Numbered from the stretch's first letter, positions 46,524-55,796 are shown. The stretch: 64,000 nt of DNA from Pantoea brenneri (GCA_002095305.1 MIEI01000015.1:1-64000), one strand, 5' to 3'. Notes: generated from the letters alone by a model not told the origin. A program made the numbers and translations.

Positions 46524-47231
46524 TCAGGCTTCGACATCAACACACAGCGCATCGTAGCGCCAGTATTCACAGTCGCAGTCAATCACCTGTTTTTGCCGAT
46601 CGCGATTAATCCGGGTAATCAGCAGGCCCGGACTGCCAGGCGCGACGTTCAGCGCCGGCGCGGCGATCTCGGGCAAAGGGCCGGGCAGAATGGTAAAGCG
46701 CGCCCCGCCGTAGCGAATACCGTAGCGCTGGTCATAGAGATCGGTCAGTGAACGGGTAAGATCTTCATCCAGCAGGCCGGGGAAAAAACGCGGATTAAGG
46801 TAATGTTCAACGTACAGCACCGCCCGTCCGTCAATGCGCCGCAGGCGGCGAATGCGGTAAACCGTTGATCCCGGCGCCAGCAGCAGCGCTGTCGCTATCT
46901 CGCCCTGCACCGCGACCTGTTCAGCCGCGATCACTTCGGTGGTCGCCTGACGCCCCTGTTCCGTCGCCATGGCATGAAAATGGCTGTGATGCAGCGGGTT
47001 ATAGATCAGTCGTGGCGGTGCGATAAACCAGCCACGGCGCAGTTCACGGTAAATCATTCCCTGCGCCTCCAGCTTGCCTAACGCTTCACGCAGGGTAATG
47101 CGGGTGGTGCCAAATGCCTCGCTCAGGGCCCGTTCCGCAGGCAGTCGCCCGCCGCTGAACTCACCAGCCTGTATGCGGCTCAGCAACGCGCTGGCGATCA
47201 CGTCCGCCGTTTTGAGTGCTATCGACTCCAC
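46524..47231 (-). CDS. GntR-family regulator with UTRA domain
   Basis: This 235-residue HutC-subfamily repressor has an N-terminal winged helix (residues 5-70: LPAERALSEAFGTTRITLREALGKLEAQGMI) and a C-terminal UTRA effector domain (about 90-230, VYRIRRLRRIDGRAVLYVEHYL). The GTG start has GAGG upstream. It is divergent from a binding protein, AlkP-type hydrolase and ABC transporter operon, the usual arrangement for a specific repressor. A dyad TGGACTAGACCA resembling PhnF-type sites lies in the intervening region. By analogy with PhnF and PhnR, its ligand may be a phosphonate or phosphate ester; this is inference. Confidence 0.88.
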   Translation of the reverse strand: MESIALKTADVIASALLSRIQAGEFSGGRLPAERALSEAFGTTRITLREALGKLEAQGMIYRELRRGWFIAPPRLIYNPLHHSHFHAMATEQGRQATTEVIAAEQVAVQGEIATALLLAPGSTVYRIRRLRRIDGRAVLYVEHYLNPRFFPGLLDEDLTRSLTDLYDQRYGIRYGGARFTILPGPLPEIAAPALNVAPGSPGLLITRINRDRQKQVIDCDCEYWRYDALCVDVEA

Positions 47232-47398
47232 AACAGTAGCCTCATTTTGGTGCGATTCCGCACTGTAACCGTTCAGATAAACGTCCCGGACCCTGCCTGC
47301 CGCGGTGGGACGCTGCGGGCTTGCTATCTGCTATCCGCTACGCGCACTCGCTTTGTCATAAATCGTTCATATACAGGGGCTACATTGGCTCGGTTCTT

Positions 47399-47414
47399 GC
47401 TGGACTAGACCAGC
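47399..47414 (+). promoter_or_regulatory. PhnF-like operator dyad before the ABC/AlkP operon
   Basis: GCTGGACTAGACCAGC is a near-perfect dyad whose core TGGACTAGACCA matches the PhnF-type site TGGTATAGACCA (as I recall it) at 10 of 12 positions. It is 33 bp before the binding-protein ATG, a repressing position. The remaining 47232-47398 spacer shows no gene. Confidence 0.65.
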
Positions 47415-47447
47415 CAGGCCCATCAACTTACACCCGGAGCAACTGAG

Positions 47448-48509
47448 ATGAAAGCGTTTATCGCCTCTGTAGTAGCCAGTGCTGTAGTGCTCGCCCTGCC
47501 CGTTGCGCAGGCTGCCGATAACGACCTTGCCGCGCTGGAAAAAGCCGCGCGTAGTGAAGGTCAGGTTAACAGCGTCGGCATGCCGGACAGCTGGGCCAAC
47601 TGGAAAGATACCTGGAACGATATCAGCAGCAAATACGGTCTTAAACACAGTGATACCGATATGTCGTCCGCCCAGGAGCTGGCGAAGTTTGACGCTGAGA
47701 AAGAGAACGCCAGCGCCGATATCGGTGATGTGGGCGCGGCATTCGGCCCGGTGGCGGTGGCGAAAGGCGTTGCTCAGCCTTATAAACCGAGCCACTGGGA
47801 TCAAATCCCCGACTGGGCCAAAGACAAAGACGGTAATTGGGCGCTGGCCTATACCGGCACCATTGCCTTCCTGATCGACAAGCAGCAGGTTAAAGATATT
47901 CCGCATAGCTGGGCCGATCTCAAAAAAGGTAAGTATGTGGTTACTATCGGCGACGTCGGCGTGGCTGCTCAGGCGGCCAATGGCGTACTGGCTGCAAACT
48001 ACGCTTTAGGCGGCGATGAGAAGAACCTGAAACCGGCGCTGGCCTTCTTTGCTGACCTGGCTAAACAGGGCCGGCTGGGCGTCACCGATCCGGTGATTGC
48101 CAACATTGAAAAAGGCGAAGTACAAATGGCGGTGGTGTGGGACTTTAATGGCCTGAACTATCGTGACCAGATCGATAAAAATCGTTACGAAGTGGTGATC
48201 CCGTCTGACGGCTCCGTGACCTCTGGCTACACCACCATCATCAACAAATACGCGAAGCATCCGAATGCCGCCAAACTGGCGCGTGAATATATCTTCTCAG
48301 ACCAGGGTCAGATCAATCTGGCGAAAGGTTACGCCCGACCGATCCGTGCCGAGCATCTGACCCTGCCTGCCGATGTTCAGGCTCGCCTGCTGCCGCAGTC
48401 TGAATACAAAAATGCCCGTCCAATCCACGATCAGGCCGCCTGGGATAAGTCCTCGAAAATGCTGCCGCGTCTGTGGCAGGAAAATGTCGTCATCAATATG
48501 CAGCAGTAA
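47448..48509 (+). CDS. ABC transporter periplasmic solute-binding protein
   Basis: This 353-residue protein has a clear signal peptide (cleavage near QAADN, residue 23) and a mature two-lobed family-1-like (iron, spermidine, AEP-type) fold, including IPHSWADLKKGKYVVTIGD and SGYTTIINKYAKHPNAAKLAREYIFS near the C-terminus. It presents the substrate to the two permeases encoded downstream. CGGAGC precedes the ATG. The ligand is unknown; anionic organophosphates or 2-aminoethylphosphonate-like compounds are suggested by the AlkP gene next to it and by the regulator type. Confidence 0.85.
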   Translation: MKAFIASVVASAVVLALPVAQAADNDLAALEKAARSEGQVNSVGMPDSWANWKDTWNDISSKYGLKHSDTDMSSAQELAKFDAEKENASADIGDVGAAFGPVAVAKGVAQPYKPSHWDQIPDWAKDKDGNWALAYTGTIAFLIDKQQVKDIPHSWADLKKGKYVVTIGDVGVAAQAANGVLAANYALGGDEKNLKPALAFFADLAKQGRLGVTDPVIANIEKGEVQMAVVWDFNGLNYRDQIDKNRYEVVIPSDGSVTSGYTTIINKYAKHPNAAKLAREYIFSDQGQINLAKGYARPIRAEHLTLPADVQARLLPQSEYKNARPIHDQAAWDKSSKMLPRLWQENVVINMQQ

Positions 48510-48529
48510 ATCGCGGCAAGGAGAACGGA

Positions 48530-49342
48530 ATGAAGACTATCCTGGTGGTGCTGGACGGGTTGAGCAATCAGGTCGCGCAACATGCAATGGGCTATCTGCA
48601 CGCCGAATGTGCACAGGGCAACGGTCATTATTACCGTCTGACCTGTGAACTGCCGTCGCTGTCGCGCCCGCTCTATGAGTGCATTCTGACCGGCGTTACG
48701 CCGGTCAGAAGCGGTATTATTCATAACGGCGTCAACCGCTTAAGCCGCGAGCGCAGCGTATTTCACTATGCGCGCGCTGCCGGGCTGACCACGGCCGCCG
48801 CCGCTTACCACTGGGTCAGTGAACTGTATAACCGGACGCCGTTCGTGGCGGCGCGCGATCGTCATACTGATGCGCCGGAGCTGCCGATTCAGTACGGACA
48901 TTTCTACTCTGATGATAGCTATCCCGATTCACACCTGTTTGAAGATGCCGAAAGCCTGCGGCTGCGCCATGATCCGCACTTCCTGCTGATTCATCCGATG
49001 AACATTGACGATGCCGGCCATAAATCCGGCCTCTCGTCACCGCAATACCGCAATCGGGCGCGGATAGCGGACGGCCTGCTGTCGCTCTGGATGCCGCGCT
49101 GGCTGGCCGAAGGCTATCAGGTGATAGTGACTGCCGATCACGGCATGAACGACGATCGCTCACACGGTGGCATTCTGCCGGAAGAGACTCAGGTGCCCCT
49201 GTTCGTTTTCGGTGCGGCTTTCTCGCTGCAACCCGACCTCCTGCCACAGCAGACCGACCTGTGCGGCACCCTGTGTGAGCTGCTTGGGGTGCCCCACGAT
49301 AAGCCGCTCTGTCGCGGGCTGCTGGCGGAGCAGCGTGCATGA
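48530..49342 (+). CDS. Alkaline-phosphatase-superfamily hydrolase (NPP-like), cytoplasmic
   Basis: This 270-residue enzyme has no signal peptide. The metal and catalytic residues of the nucleotide pyrophosphatase/phosphodiesterase type are all visible: Asp9 (VVLDGL), a Ser nucleophile in LPSLSRPLYE (Ser45, where NPPs have Thr), Asp160 or Asp161 with His164 (NIDDAGHKSG), Asp203-His204 (TADHGM) and His212. It should hydrolyse a phosphodiester, phosphomonoester or phosphonate after import, because it lies between the binding-protein and permease genes. It overlaps the first permease by four bases. At 270 residues it is smaller than phosphonoacetate hydrolase (about 400). AAGGAG precedes the ATG. 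Confidence 0.85.
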   Translation: MKTILVVLDGLSNQVAQHAMGYLHAECAQGNGHYYRLTCELPSLSRPLYECILTGVTPVRSGIIHNGVNRLSRERSVFHYARAAGLTTAAAAYHWVSELYNRTPFVAARDRHTDAPELPIQYGHFYSDDSYPDSHLFEDAESLRLRHDPHFLLIHPMNIDDAGHKSGLSSPQYRNRARIADGLLSLWMPRWLAEGYQVIVTADHGMNDDRSHGGILPEETQVPLFVFGAAFSLQPDLLPQQTDLCGTLCELLGVPHDKPLCRGLLAEQRA

Positions 49343-50184
49343 AGGGAAAAGTGTTAGCGCTGTTTCTGCTGCTGCCGTTTGCCCTGTTCTGGATTGCCTT
49401 TCAGCTCGCCCCGCTGCTGTGGATCACTATCAATAGCTTCTGGAGCGAGATGAACACGCGCTGGGGCTGGGACAACTATGTCGACATTCTGAGTTCGCCG
49501 TTTTATCAGCAGGCATTTCGTTTTTCGCTGGATATCTCTTTCTGGTCAAGCGTGTATGGCTTACTGATTGCGCTGCTGACCGGCTATTCGCTGCATCAGC
49601 TTGGCGGCGGTCGCCTGCAGCGCTTCCTGATTTCGTTCACCAACATGACCAGCAACTTTGCCGGCGTGCCACTGGCGTTCGCCTTTGTGATCCTGCTGGG
49701 GCTGAACGGTTTTCTGACGCTGCTGCTGCGTCATTATGGAGTCATTGACGCGTTCAGGCTGTTTTCACGTAACGGTATGGTGCTGGTCTACACCTGGTTT
49801 CAGATCCCGCTGGGCGTGCTGCTGCTCTATCCCGCTTTTGATGGGCTGAAGCGCGAGTGGCAGGAATCCGCCGCCCTGCTGGGTGCCAGCCGCTGGCGCT
49901 ACTGGTGGCATATCGGCCTGCCGATTCTGTTTCCGGCGCTGCTGGGGACTTTTGTCATTCTGCTGGCCAATGCGCTCGGGGCCTATGCCACCATTTATGC
50001 CCTGACCACCGGCAACTTTAACGTGGTGCCGGTCCGTATCGCCGCGCTGGTGTCCGGTGATATCTCGCTCGATCCCAACACCGGCAGCGCACTGGCGATG
50101 CTGCTGGTGGCGATTATGGCGCTGATCACCCTGATACAGCAGTATCTGGTGCGCCGTAGCTACCTCAACGCCAGACAACCATGA
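49339..50184 (+). CDS. ABC transporter permease 1
   Basis: This 281-residue inner-membrane permease has six hydrophobic spans and the EAA-loop signature EWQESAALLGASRWRYWWHIGLP, where it meets the ATPase. It is coupled by an ATGA overlap to the AlkP-type gene and lies just upstream of permease 2. The arrangement of binding protein, two permeases and one ATPase matches type I importers of the iron, polyamine and phosphonate kind. Confidence 0.88.
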   Translation: MKGKVLALFLLLPFALFWIAFQLAPLLWITINSFWSEMNTRWGWDNYVDILSSPFYQQAFRFSLDISFWSSVYGLLIALLTGYSLHQLGGGRLQRFLISFTNMTSNFAGVPLAFAFVILLGLNGFLTLLLRHYGVIDAFRLFSRNGMVLVYTWFQIPLGVLLLYPAFDGLKREWQESAALLGASRWRYWWHIGLPILFPALLGTFVILLANALGAYATIYALTTGNFNVVPVRIAALVSGDISLDPNTGSALAMLLVAIMALITLIQQYLVRRSYLNARQP

Positions 50185-50195
50185 AAGGAGCCGTC

Positions 50196-50981
50196 ATGTC
50201 GCGCGCCGAACATCTCTATCATCGGGTGATGGTCTGGTTACTGTTTATTCTGCTGGCGCTGCCGCTGGTGGCGACGCTGCTGTACGCGCTGTCATCTGAC
50301 TGGAGTAATACCATTCTGCCGCAGGGCTACAGCCTGAAATGGTTTATCCAGCTCTGGAGCGATGGGCGTTTTCTGACCGCGCTGGGCCATTCTTTGCTGA
50401 TTTGCTTCGGCGCCCTGCTGTTCTCGCTAGTACTGGTGCTGCCTGCGATGTTTGTAATCGCTTACTACTATCCACGGCTGGATGCGGTAATGAACATCCT
50501 GATCCTGATGCCCTTCGCCGTGCCGCCGGTCGTGTCCTCGGTCGGATTGCTGCAGCTCTACTCCTCGTCACCGCTGATGCTGACCGGTACGCCGTGGATC
50601 CTGATCGGCTGCTACTTCACCATCGCGCTGCCGTTTATTTACCGCGCGCTGGCCAACAATATGCAGGCGATCAACCTGAAAGAGCTGATCGATGCTGCCC
50701 AGTTACTCGGTGCCAGTACCTGGCAGGCGGCGCTGTGGGTAGTGCTGCCTAACCTGCGTAAAGGGATGCTGGTTGCCGTCCTGCTCTCTTTCTCTTTTCT
50801 GATCGGTGAGTTTGTATTCGCTAACCTGCTGGTCGGCAACCGCTATGAAACGCTGCAGGTTTACCTCTACAACATGCGTAACGGCAGTGGTCACTTCACC
50901 AGCGCGCTGGTGATCTCCTACTTTTTTGTGGTGCTGCTGGTCACCTGGCTGGCCAATGCCCTGAATCCAGAACGAGGCTGA
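50196..50981 (+). CDS. ABC transporter permease 2
   Basis: This 261-residue permease with six hydrophobic spans carries the EAA loop LIDAAQLLGASTWQAALWVVLP. The ATG at 50196 is preceded by AAAGGAG with ideal spacing; an earlier ATG at 50181 overlaps the permease 1 stop and lies upstream of that box, so is less likely. It forms the heterodimeric channel with permease 1. Confidence 0.88.
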   Translation: MSRAEHLYHRVMVWLLFILLALPLVATLLYALSSDWSNTILPQGYSLKWFIQLWSDGRFLTALGHSLLICFGALLFSLVLVLPAMFVIAYYYPRLDAVMNILILMPFAVPPVVSSVGLLQLYSSSPLMLTGTPWILIGCYFTIALPFIYRALANNMQAINLKELIDAAQLLGASTWQAALWVVLPNLRKGMLVAVLLSFSFLIGEFVFANLLVGNRYETLQVYLYNMRNGSGHFTSALVISYFFVVLLVTWLANALNPERG

Positions 50982-50983
50982 GT

Positions 50984-51976
50984 ATGAGCTACCTTGAGGT
51001 CAGACAACTGAATAAGCGCTATGGGCCAACGACGATATTCGAACAGATCAATTTCAGCGCCGCCGAAGGGGAATTTGTGACGCTGCTCGGCCCGAGCGGC
51101 TGCGGCAAATCGACGCTGCTGCGCTGTCTGGCCGGTTTAACCGAGGTCGACAGCGGCGAGATCGTGATACAGGACAAGGATATCGTGCCGCTGGCCCCGC
51201 AGAAGCGCGCCATTGGCATGGTGTTTCAGAGCTATGCGCTGTTTCCCAATATGACGGTGGAGAAAAACGTCGCCTTTGGCCTGAAGATGCAGAAGCTGCC
51301 GGAGACGCAAATTCGTCAGCGGGTGCAGGAAGTTCTGGAGCTGGTCGAACTCACCGACTATGCGCGCCGCTATCCGCATCAGCTGTCGGGAGGACAGTGT
51401 CAACGGGTGGCGCTGGCCCGTTCTCTGGTCACCCGCCCGCGCCTGTTGCTGCTGGATGAGCCGCTGTCGGCGCTGGATGCGCGCATCCGTCGTCATCTGC
51501 GCGACCAGATCCGTCGTATCCAGCGCGAGCTGAATCTCACCACCCTGTTCGTTACCCACGATCAGGAAGAGGCGCTGACGCTGTCAGATCGCATCGTGCT
51601 GATGAACCGCGGCAAAATTGTGCAGAATGGCGACGCCGAAGCGCTCTATACCCAGCCGGTCGATCTGTTTGCCGCCGGTTTTATTGGCAACTACAACCTG
51701 CTGAGCGCCGAACAGGCAACGCAGCTAACCGGCCAGCCTTTCCACAGTCAGGTGGCCATTCGCCCCGAGTCGATGCAGTTCACCGCGCCAGGGCTCGGCA
51801 TTCCGGCCGAAATCCTCAGTCACAGCTTGCTGGGCAACGTGATTCGCTACCGCATCCGGGCGCAGGGAGTGGAGCTTTCTGTCGATGTCCTGAACCGATC
51901 CGCCGCGGAATTACACCCCGCCGGACAGCAGATTGGTCTACAGTTAGAGATGTCGACTTTGCGCCAGGTGGCTTAA
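50984..51976 (+). CDS. ABC transporter ATP-binding protein
   Basis: This 330-residue ATPase drives the importer from the cytoplasmic face. Walker A is GPSGCGKST (residues 36-44), the signature is LSGGQCQR, Walker B is LLLLDEPLSALDAR, and a C-terminal TOBE-like domain covers about 240-325. It begins two bases after permease 2 ends, so the whole set 47448-51976 looks like one operon. Its closest resemblance is to polyamine, iron and 2-aminoethylphosphonate importer ATPases. Confidence 0.9.
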   Translation: MSYLEVRQLNKRYGPTTIFEQINFSAAEGEFVTLLGPSGCGKSTLLRCLAGLTEVDSGEIVIQDKDIVPLAPQKRAIGMVFQSYALFPNMTVEKNVAFGLKMQKLPETQIRQRVQEVLELVELTDYARRYPHQLSGGQCQRVALARSLVTRPRLLLLDEPLSALDARIRRHLRDQIRRIQRELNLTTLFVTHDQEEALTLSDRIVLMNRGKIVQNGDAEALYTQPVDLFAAGFIGNYNLLSAEQATQLTGQPFHSQVAIRPESMQFTAPGLGIPAEILSHSLLGNVIRYRIRAQGVELSVDVLNRSAAELHPAGQQIGLQLEMSTLRQVA

Positions 51977-52086
51977 AACACAGGAAAAATTTACGCAAAG
52001 TCCGGCAATCCCCTTCACAGATTGCTCTCTCCGTCAGGCTGGCAGTCTGTGCTGCTTAAAGCCTGATGGTCGAGGAGCATCGCGAC

Positions 52087-53712
52087 GTGTTAACCCTGCT
52101 TAATTTACTCTCTGCTGTCGCCCTGCTGGTGTGGGGAACCCATATTGTGCGGACCGGCATTATGCGGGTGTATGGTGCCGATCTGCGGCGGGTACTGAGC
52201 CGCAGCGTGGAGAAAAAGCCGATGGCGTTTCTGGCCGGCATTGGCGTGACGACGCTGGTGCAGAGCAGTAATGCCACCACGCTGCTGGTGACCTCTTTCG
52301 TGGCGCAGAACCTTGTCAGCCTGACGCCGGCGCTGGTGGTGATTCTGGGTGCTGATGTCGGGACCGCCATCATGGCGCGTATCCTGACCTTTGACCTCTC
52401 CTGGCTATCGCCGCTGTTCATCTTCTTTGGCGTGGTGTTTTTTCTCAGCCGTAAGCAGACCCGGGCCGGTCAGCTCGGCCGGGCCAGTATCGGCCTTGGG
52501 CTGATTCTGCTGGCGCTGCAGCTGATTGTCGAAGCAGCCCGCCCGATTACCCAGGCCGCCGGGGTACAGGTGCTGTTCTCCAGCCTGACCGGCGACATCA
52601 TGCTGGATGCGCTGATTGGCGCCGTCTTCGCCATCATCAGTTACTCCAGCCTGGCGGCCGTGCTGATTACCGCGACGCTGACCGCCACCGGCGTCATCTC
52701 ATTCAAGGTGGCGCTCTGCCTGGTCATTGGTGCCAACCTGGGTAGCGGTTTGCTGGCGATGATCAATGCCAGCGCGGCCAACGCGGCGGGCAAGCGCGTC
52801 GCTCTCGGCAGCCTGCTGTTTAAGCTGATTGGCTGCGTGGTGATCCTGCCGTTCGTTAATCTGGTGGCGGACTGGCTGGATAAGCTGCCGGTCAACGACG
52901 AAGAGCTGGTGATCTTTTTCCATGTTTTTTACAACCTGATCCGCTGTGTGGCGATGGTGCCGTTTGCCGATCTGATGGCACGTCTGTGCCGCCGGCTGAT
53001 CTCTGATGACGTGGAAAATGATCTGCATCTGAAGCCGAAACATCTGGACCGCAGCGCGCTGGATACGCCGGCGCTGGCGCTGGTCAATGCCGCCCGTGAG
53101 GCGTTACGTATGGGTGATGTGCTGGAACAGATGCTGGAAGCGTTCAACAAAGTGGTGCATGGCGAACCGCGTGAAGAGCGCACAGTGCGGCGGCTCGATG
53201 ATGACGTTGACGTGCTTTATACCGCCATCAAGCTCTATCTGGCGCGGATGCCGAAAGAGGATCTGCCGGCGGAAGATTCGCGCCGCTGGGGTGAAATTAT
53301 TGAGATGTCGCTTAACCTGGAGCAGGCCGGTGACATCATTGAGCGGATGAGCGGCGATGTCGCGGATAAGTCGCTGGCTGCAGGCCGCGCGTTCTCCGCT
53401 GAGGGATTAAAGGAACTGGAGGCGCTGCAGGAGCTGTTGATCGCCAATCTGCGCATGAGTCTGTCGGTGTTTCTGTCGCACGACGTCACCAGCGCCAAAC
53501 GGCTGCGCCGCGCCAAACATCGCTTCCGCCTGATGATTCGCCGCTATTCTCATGCGCACGTCGATCGCCTGCATCAGCAGAACGTACAGAGCATAGAGAC
53601 CAGTTCACTGCATCTGGGTCTGCTGGGCGATATGAAGCGTCTGAACTCGCTGTTTTGCAGCGTCGCCTATACCGTGCTGGAGCAGCCGGATGATGAGCGT
53701 GATTACGAGTAA
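52087..53712 (+). CDS. yjbB: Na+/phosphate cotransporter family protein, phosphate exporter YjbB
   Basis: This 541-residue protein has two NptA-type membrane repeats (QSSNATTLLVTSF near residue 58; a second repeat with IISYSSLAAVLI) and a C-terminal PhoU-like helical domain from about 330 (EALRMGDVLEQMLEAFNKVVHGE). In E. coli, YjbB overproduction promotes phosphate export. The GTG at 52087 (VLTLLNLLSAVALL) aligns with the E. coli start and follows GAGGAG by nine bases; an upstream ATG at 52066 lacks a ribosome binding site. It begins 110 bp after the ABC/AlkP operon on the same strand, so joint expression is possible. Confidence 0.93.
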   Translation: MLTLLNLLSAVALLVWGTHIVRTGIMRVYGADLRRVLSRSVEKKPMAFLAGIGVTTLVQSSNATTLLVTSFVAQNLVSLTPALVVILGADVGTAIMARILTFDLSWLSPLFIFFGVVFFLSRKQTRAGQLGRASIGLGLILLALQLIVEAARPITQAAGVQVLFSSLTGDIMLDALIGAVFAIISYSSLAAVLITATLTATGVISFKVALCLVIGANLGSGLLAMINASAANAAGKRVALGSLLFKLIGCVVILPFVNLVADWLDKLPVNDEELVIFFHVFYNLIRCVAMVPFADLMARLCRRLISDDVENDLHLKPKHLDRSALDTPALALVNAAREALRMGDVLEQMLEAFNKVVHGEPREERTVRRLDDDVDVLYTAIKLYLARMPKEDLPAEDSRRWGEIIEMSLNLEQAGDIIERMSGDVADKSLAAGRAFSAEGLKELEALQELLIANLRMSLSVFLSHDVTSAKRLRRAKHRFRLMIRRYSHAHVDRLHQQNVQSIETSSLHLGLLGDMKRLNSLFCSVAYTVLEQPDDERDYE

Positions 53713-53734
53713 CAGCGAATGGGCGTAACCTACA

Positions 53735-53759
53735 GCGCCGGGCGAAACGTGCCCGGCGC
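53735..53759. terminator. GC-rich hairpin between yjbB and the PanS-type gene
   Basis: GCGCCGGGC, loop GAAACGT, GCCCGGCGC lies in the 67-bp gap between convergent genes; no T tract, so it is terminator-like or REP-like. Confidence 0.6.
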
Positions 53760-53779
53760 AAGCAGATTGCGGTGCAGTG

Positions 53780-54715
53780 TTACTCGCCGTGCCGCGTTGA
53801 TCCCTTGGTGATCGGCTTACCGGACCAGTAACCGGCCAGCAACGAACCGGAAAGGTTGTGCCAGACCGAGAACAGTGCGCCAGGCAATGCCGCCAGCGGT
53901 GAGAAGTAGAGCTTGCCCAGCGTTGCCGCCAGACCGGAGTTCTGCATCCCGACTTCCAGCGCCAGCGTCCGGCAGGTTGACTCATCGAAGCCAAACAGCT
54001 TACCGCCCCAGTAACCGCCCAGCAGGCCAATCGCGTTATGCAGTATCACCACTGCGATCACCATTAATCCAACCGATCCGATAAAGCCCTGGCTACCCGC
54101 CACCACCGCGCTGATGATCAACAGAATGCAGACCATAGAAAATGCCGGCAGCCAGGGTTCGACCCGACGCACCACGCTGTTCATGCTGTGATGAATGATC
54201 AGGCCGAGGCCGATCGGGATCACCACGATCTTTACGATGCTCAGCAGCATGCCAACCACATCCACCTGAATATGGGTATCGACATACAAACGCGTTAACA
54301 GCGGCGTGGCGAACACGCCCACCAGCGCCGATACCGACGAAATGGTCACCGACAGGGCGACATCGCCCTTAGCCAGATAGATCATTACGTTACTGGCCGT
54401 GCCGCTGGCGACGCTGCCGACCAGGATCATCCCGGCGGATAGATCCGGCGGCATATGAAACAGTTTCGCTAATCCCCACGCCGCTAACGGCATCACCAGA
54501 TAGTGCAGAAAAGTGCCGGCAATCACCGGCGCAGGCCGGGTCAGTACCCGTTTAAAATCGCCGATATTTAAGGTCACGCCCATCCCAAACATGATCAGCA
54601 TCAGCAGGTAACTCACCCACGGACCGATGCCGAGGAAAGTGGCGGGAGAATAATAGGCGGCGACAGATAACAGCACGGCCCACAGCGGGAACAGGCGGGT
54701 GACGGTGGCGAGCAT
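53780..54715 (-). CDS. panS: BASS-family transporter, probable pantothenate-precursor carrier PanS
   Basis: This 311-residue inner-membrane protein with ten spans belongs to the bile acid:sodium symporter family. Signature stretches include [20 protein letters not shown] near residue 45 and the cation-binding [19 protein letters not shown], with [11 protein letters not shown] near residue 255. Close enteric relatives (PanS) take up ketopantoate or pantoate. The specific substrate cannot be proved from sequence. AAGGAA precedes the ATG. It lies between yjbB and aqpZ where E. coli has other genes. Confidence 0.78.
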   Translation of the reverse strand: MLATVTRLFPLWAVLLSVAAYYSPATFLGIGPWVSYLLMLIMFGMGVTLNIGDFKRVLTRPAPVIAGTFLHYLVMPLAAWGLAKLFHMPPDLSAGMILVGSVASGTASNVMIYLAKGDVALSVTISSVSALVGVFATPLLTRLYVDTHIQVDVVGMLLSIVKIVVIPIGLGLIIHHSMNSVVRRVEPWLPAFSMVCILLIISAVVAGSQGFIGSVGLMVIAVVILHNAIGLLGGYWGGKLFGFDESTCRTLALEVGMQNSGLAATLGKLYFSPLAALPGALFSVWHNLSGSLLAGYWSGKPITKGSTRHGE

Positions 54716-54898
54716 GGCCAGACTTCCTTATAAGAATGTAATGATTTATGCAGGTTTGCCATAGAGATACGCCCGACAGGAACGACTGCGCAGGCGAAGG
54801 CGGGATCATAACATTTCGTTATCACGGCGTAAGGCGCAGATGGGGTCAGAGCGGAAAATGCGGATCGACTGCTGCCGATCCGCCGATCGTTGACGAAA

Positions 54899-55591
54899 TT
54901 ACGCTGCTTTTTCGCCTAAACCGCGGTAGATCGCACCACCAATCATCGCCCCGATGACCGGCATCAGCCAGAACATCCACAGCTGGGACAGCGCCCAGTC
55001 GCCCTGGAACAGCGCGACGGCGGTACTGCGCGCCGGATTGACCGAGGTGTTGGTGACCGGAATGCTGATCAGATGGATCAGCGTCAGCGCCAGACCGATG
55101 GCGATTGGTGCAAAGCCTTTGGGCGCGCGCGGGCTGGTGGCGCCCATGATAACGATCAGGAAGATCGCCGTCAGCACCCCTTCGGCGATCATGCCAGCCT
55201 GCAGGCTAAAGCCACCGGGTGAGTGCTCACCATAGCCGTTCGCCGCAAATCCGCTGGCGGCGGCGTTAAAGTCGCTCTGGCCGCTGGCAATCAGGTACAG
55301 CACCGCGCCTGCCGCAATGCCGCCTGCCAGTTGAGCGATAATGTAAGGGATCACCTTTGAAGCAGGAAAGCGCCCGCCCGCCAGCAGGCCCAGCGTTACC
55401 GCCGGATTAAAATGGCCACCGGAGATAGGACCGACCGCACAGGCCATTACCAGCACGCTTAGCCCGAATGCCAGCGCCACGCCCATAAAACCGATACCCA
55501 GACCGGGGAACGCGGCTGACAATACCGCACTCCCGCAACCGCCCAGTACCAGCACGAAGGTGCCCAGCGCCTCTGCCACTAACCTTTTCAT
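54899..55591 (-). CDS. aqpZ: Aquaporin Z
   Basis: This 230-residue, six-span water channel (E. coli 231) has the two NPA boxes at residues 62-64 (GHFNPAVT) and 185-187 (SVNPARS), followed by the selectivity Arg. AGGAAA precedes the ATG. It permits fast water movement across the inner membrane. It stands alone upstream of lysC, whereas in E. coli aqpZ lies elsewhere on the chromosome. Confidence 0.95.
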   Translation of the reverse strand: MKRLVAEALGTFVLVLGGCGSAVLSAAFPGLGIGFMGVALAFGLSVLVMACAVGPISGGHFNPAVTLGLLAGGRFPASKVIPYIIAQLAGGIAAGAVLYLIASGQSDFNAAASGFAANGYGEHSPGGFSLQAGMIAEGVLTAIFLIVIMGATSPRAPKGFAPIAIGLALTLIHLISIPVTNTSVNPARSTAVALFQGDWALSQLWMFWLMPVIGAMIGGAIYRGLGEKAA

Positions 55592-55774
55592 ATTATTTCC
55601 TAAAATGTGTGTATTGATTTAGCGGCGGGATTATAAAACTGCGCAGCAGCAGCGCAACGAAAGTGACTGAAATCCCTGAATAAAGTGGATTTCATTTGGC
55701 AATGAAGGAATCTAACGTCTTGTAGAATAAGGCTTAAATCAGGAAGAGGGACAGAGCGGGATGGGGATGATTTT

Positions 55775-55796
55775 CAGGCCGCGCGCACGCGGCCTG
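55775..55796. repeat. Hairpin after lysC
   Basis: CAGGCCGCG, loop CGCA, CGCGGCCTG lies 16 bp past the lysC stop; an AT run follows on the minus strand (GAAAATC) but no real T tract. Possible lysC transcript end. Confidence 0.55.
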
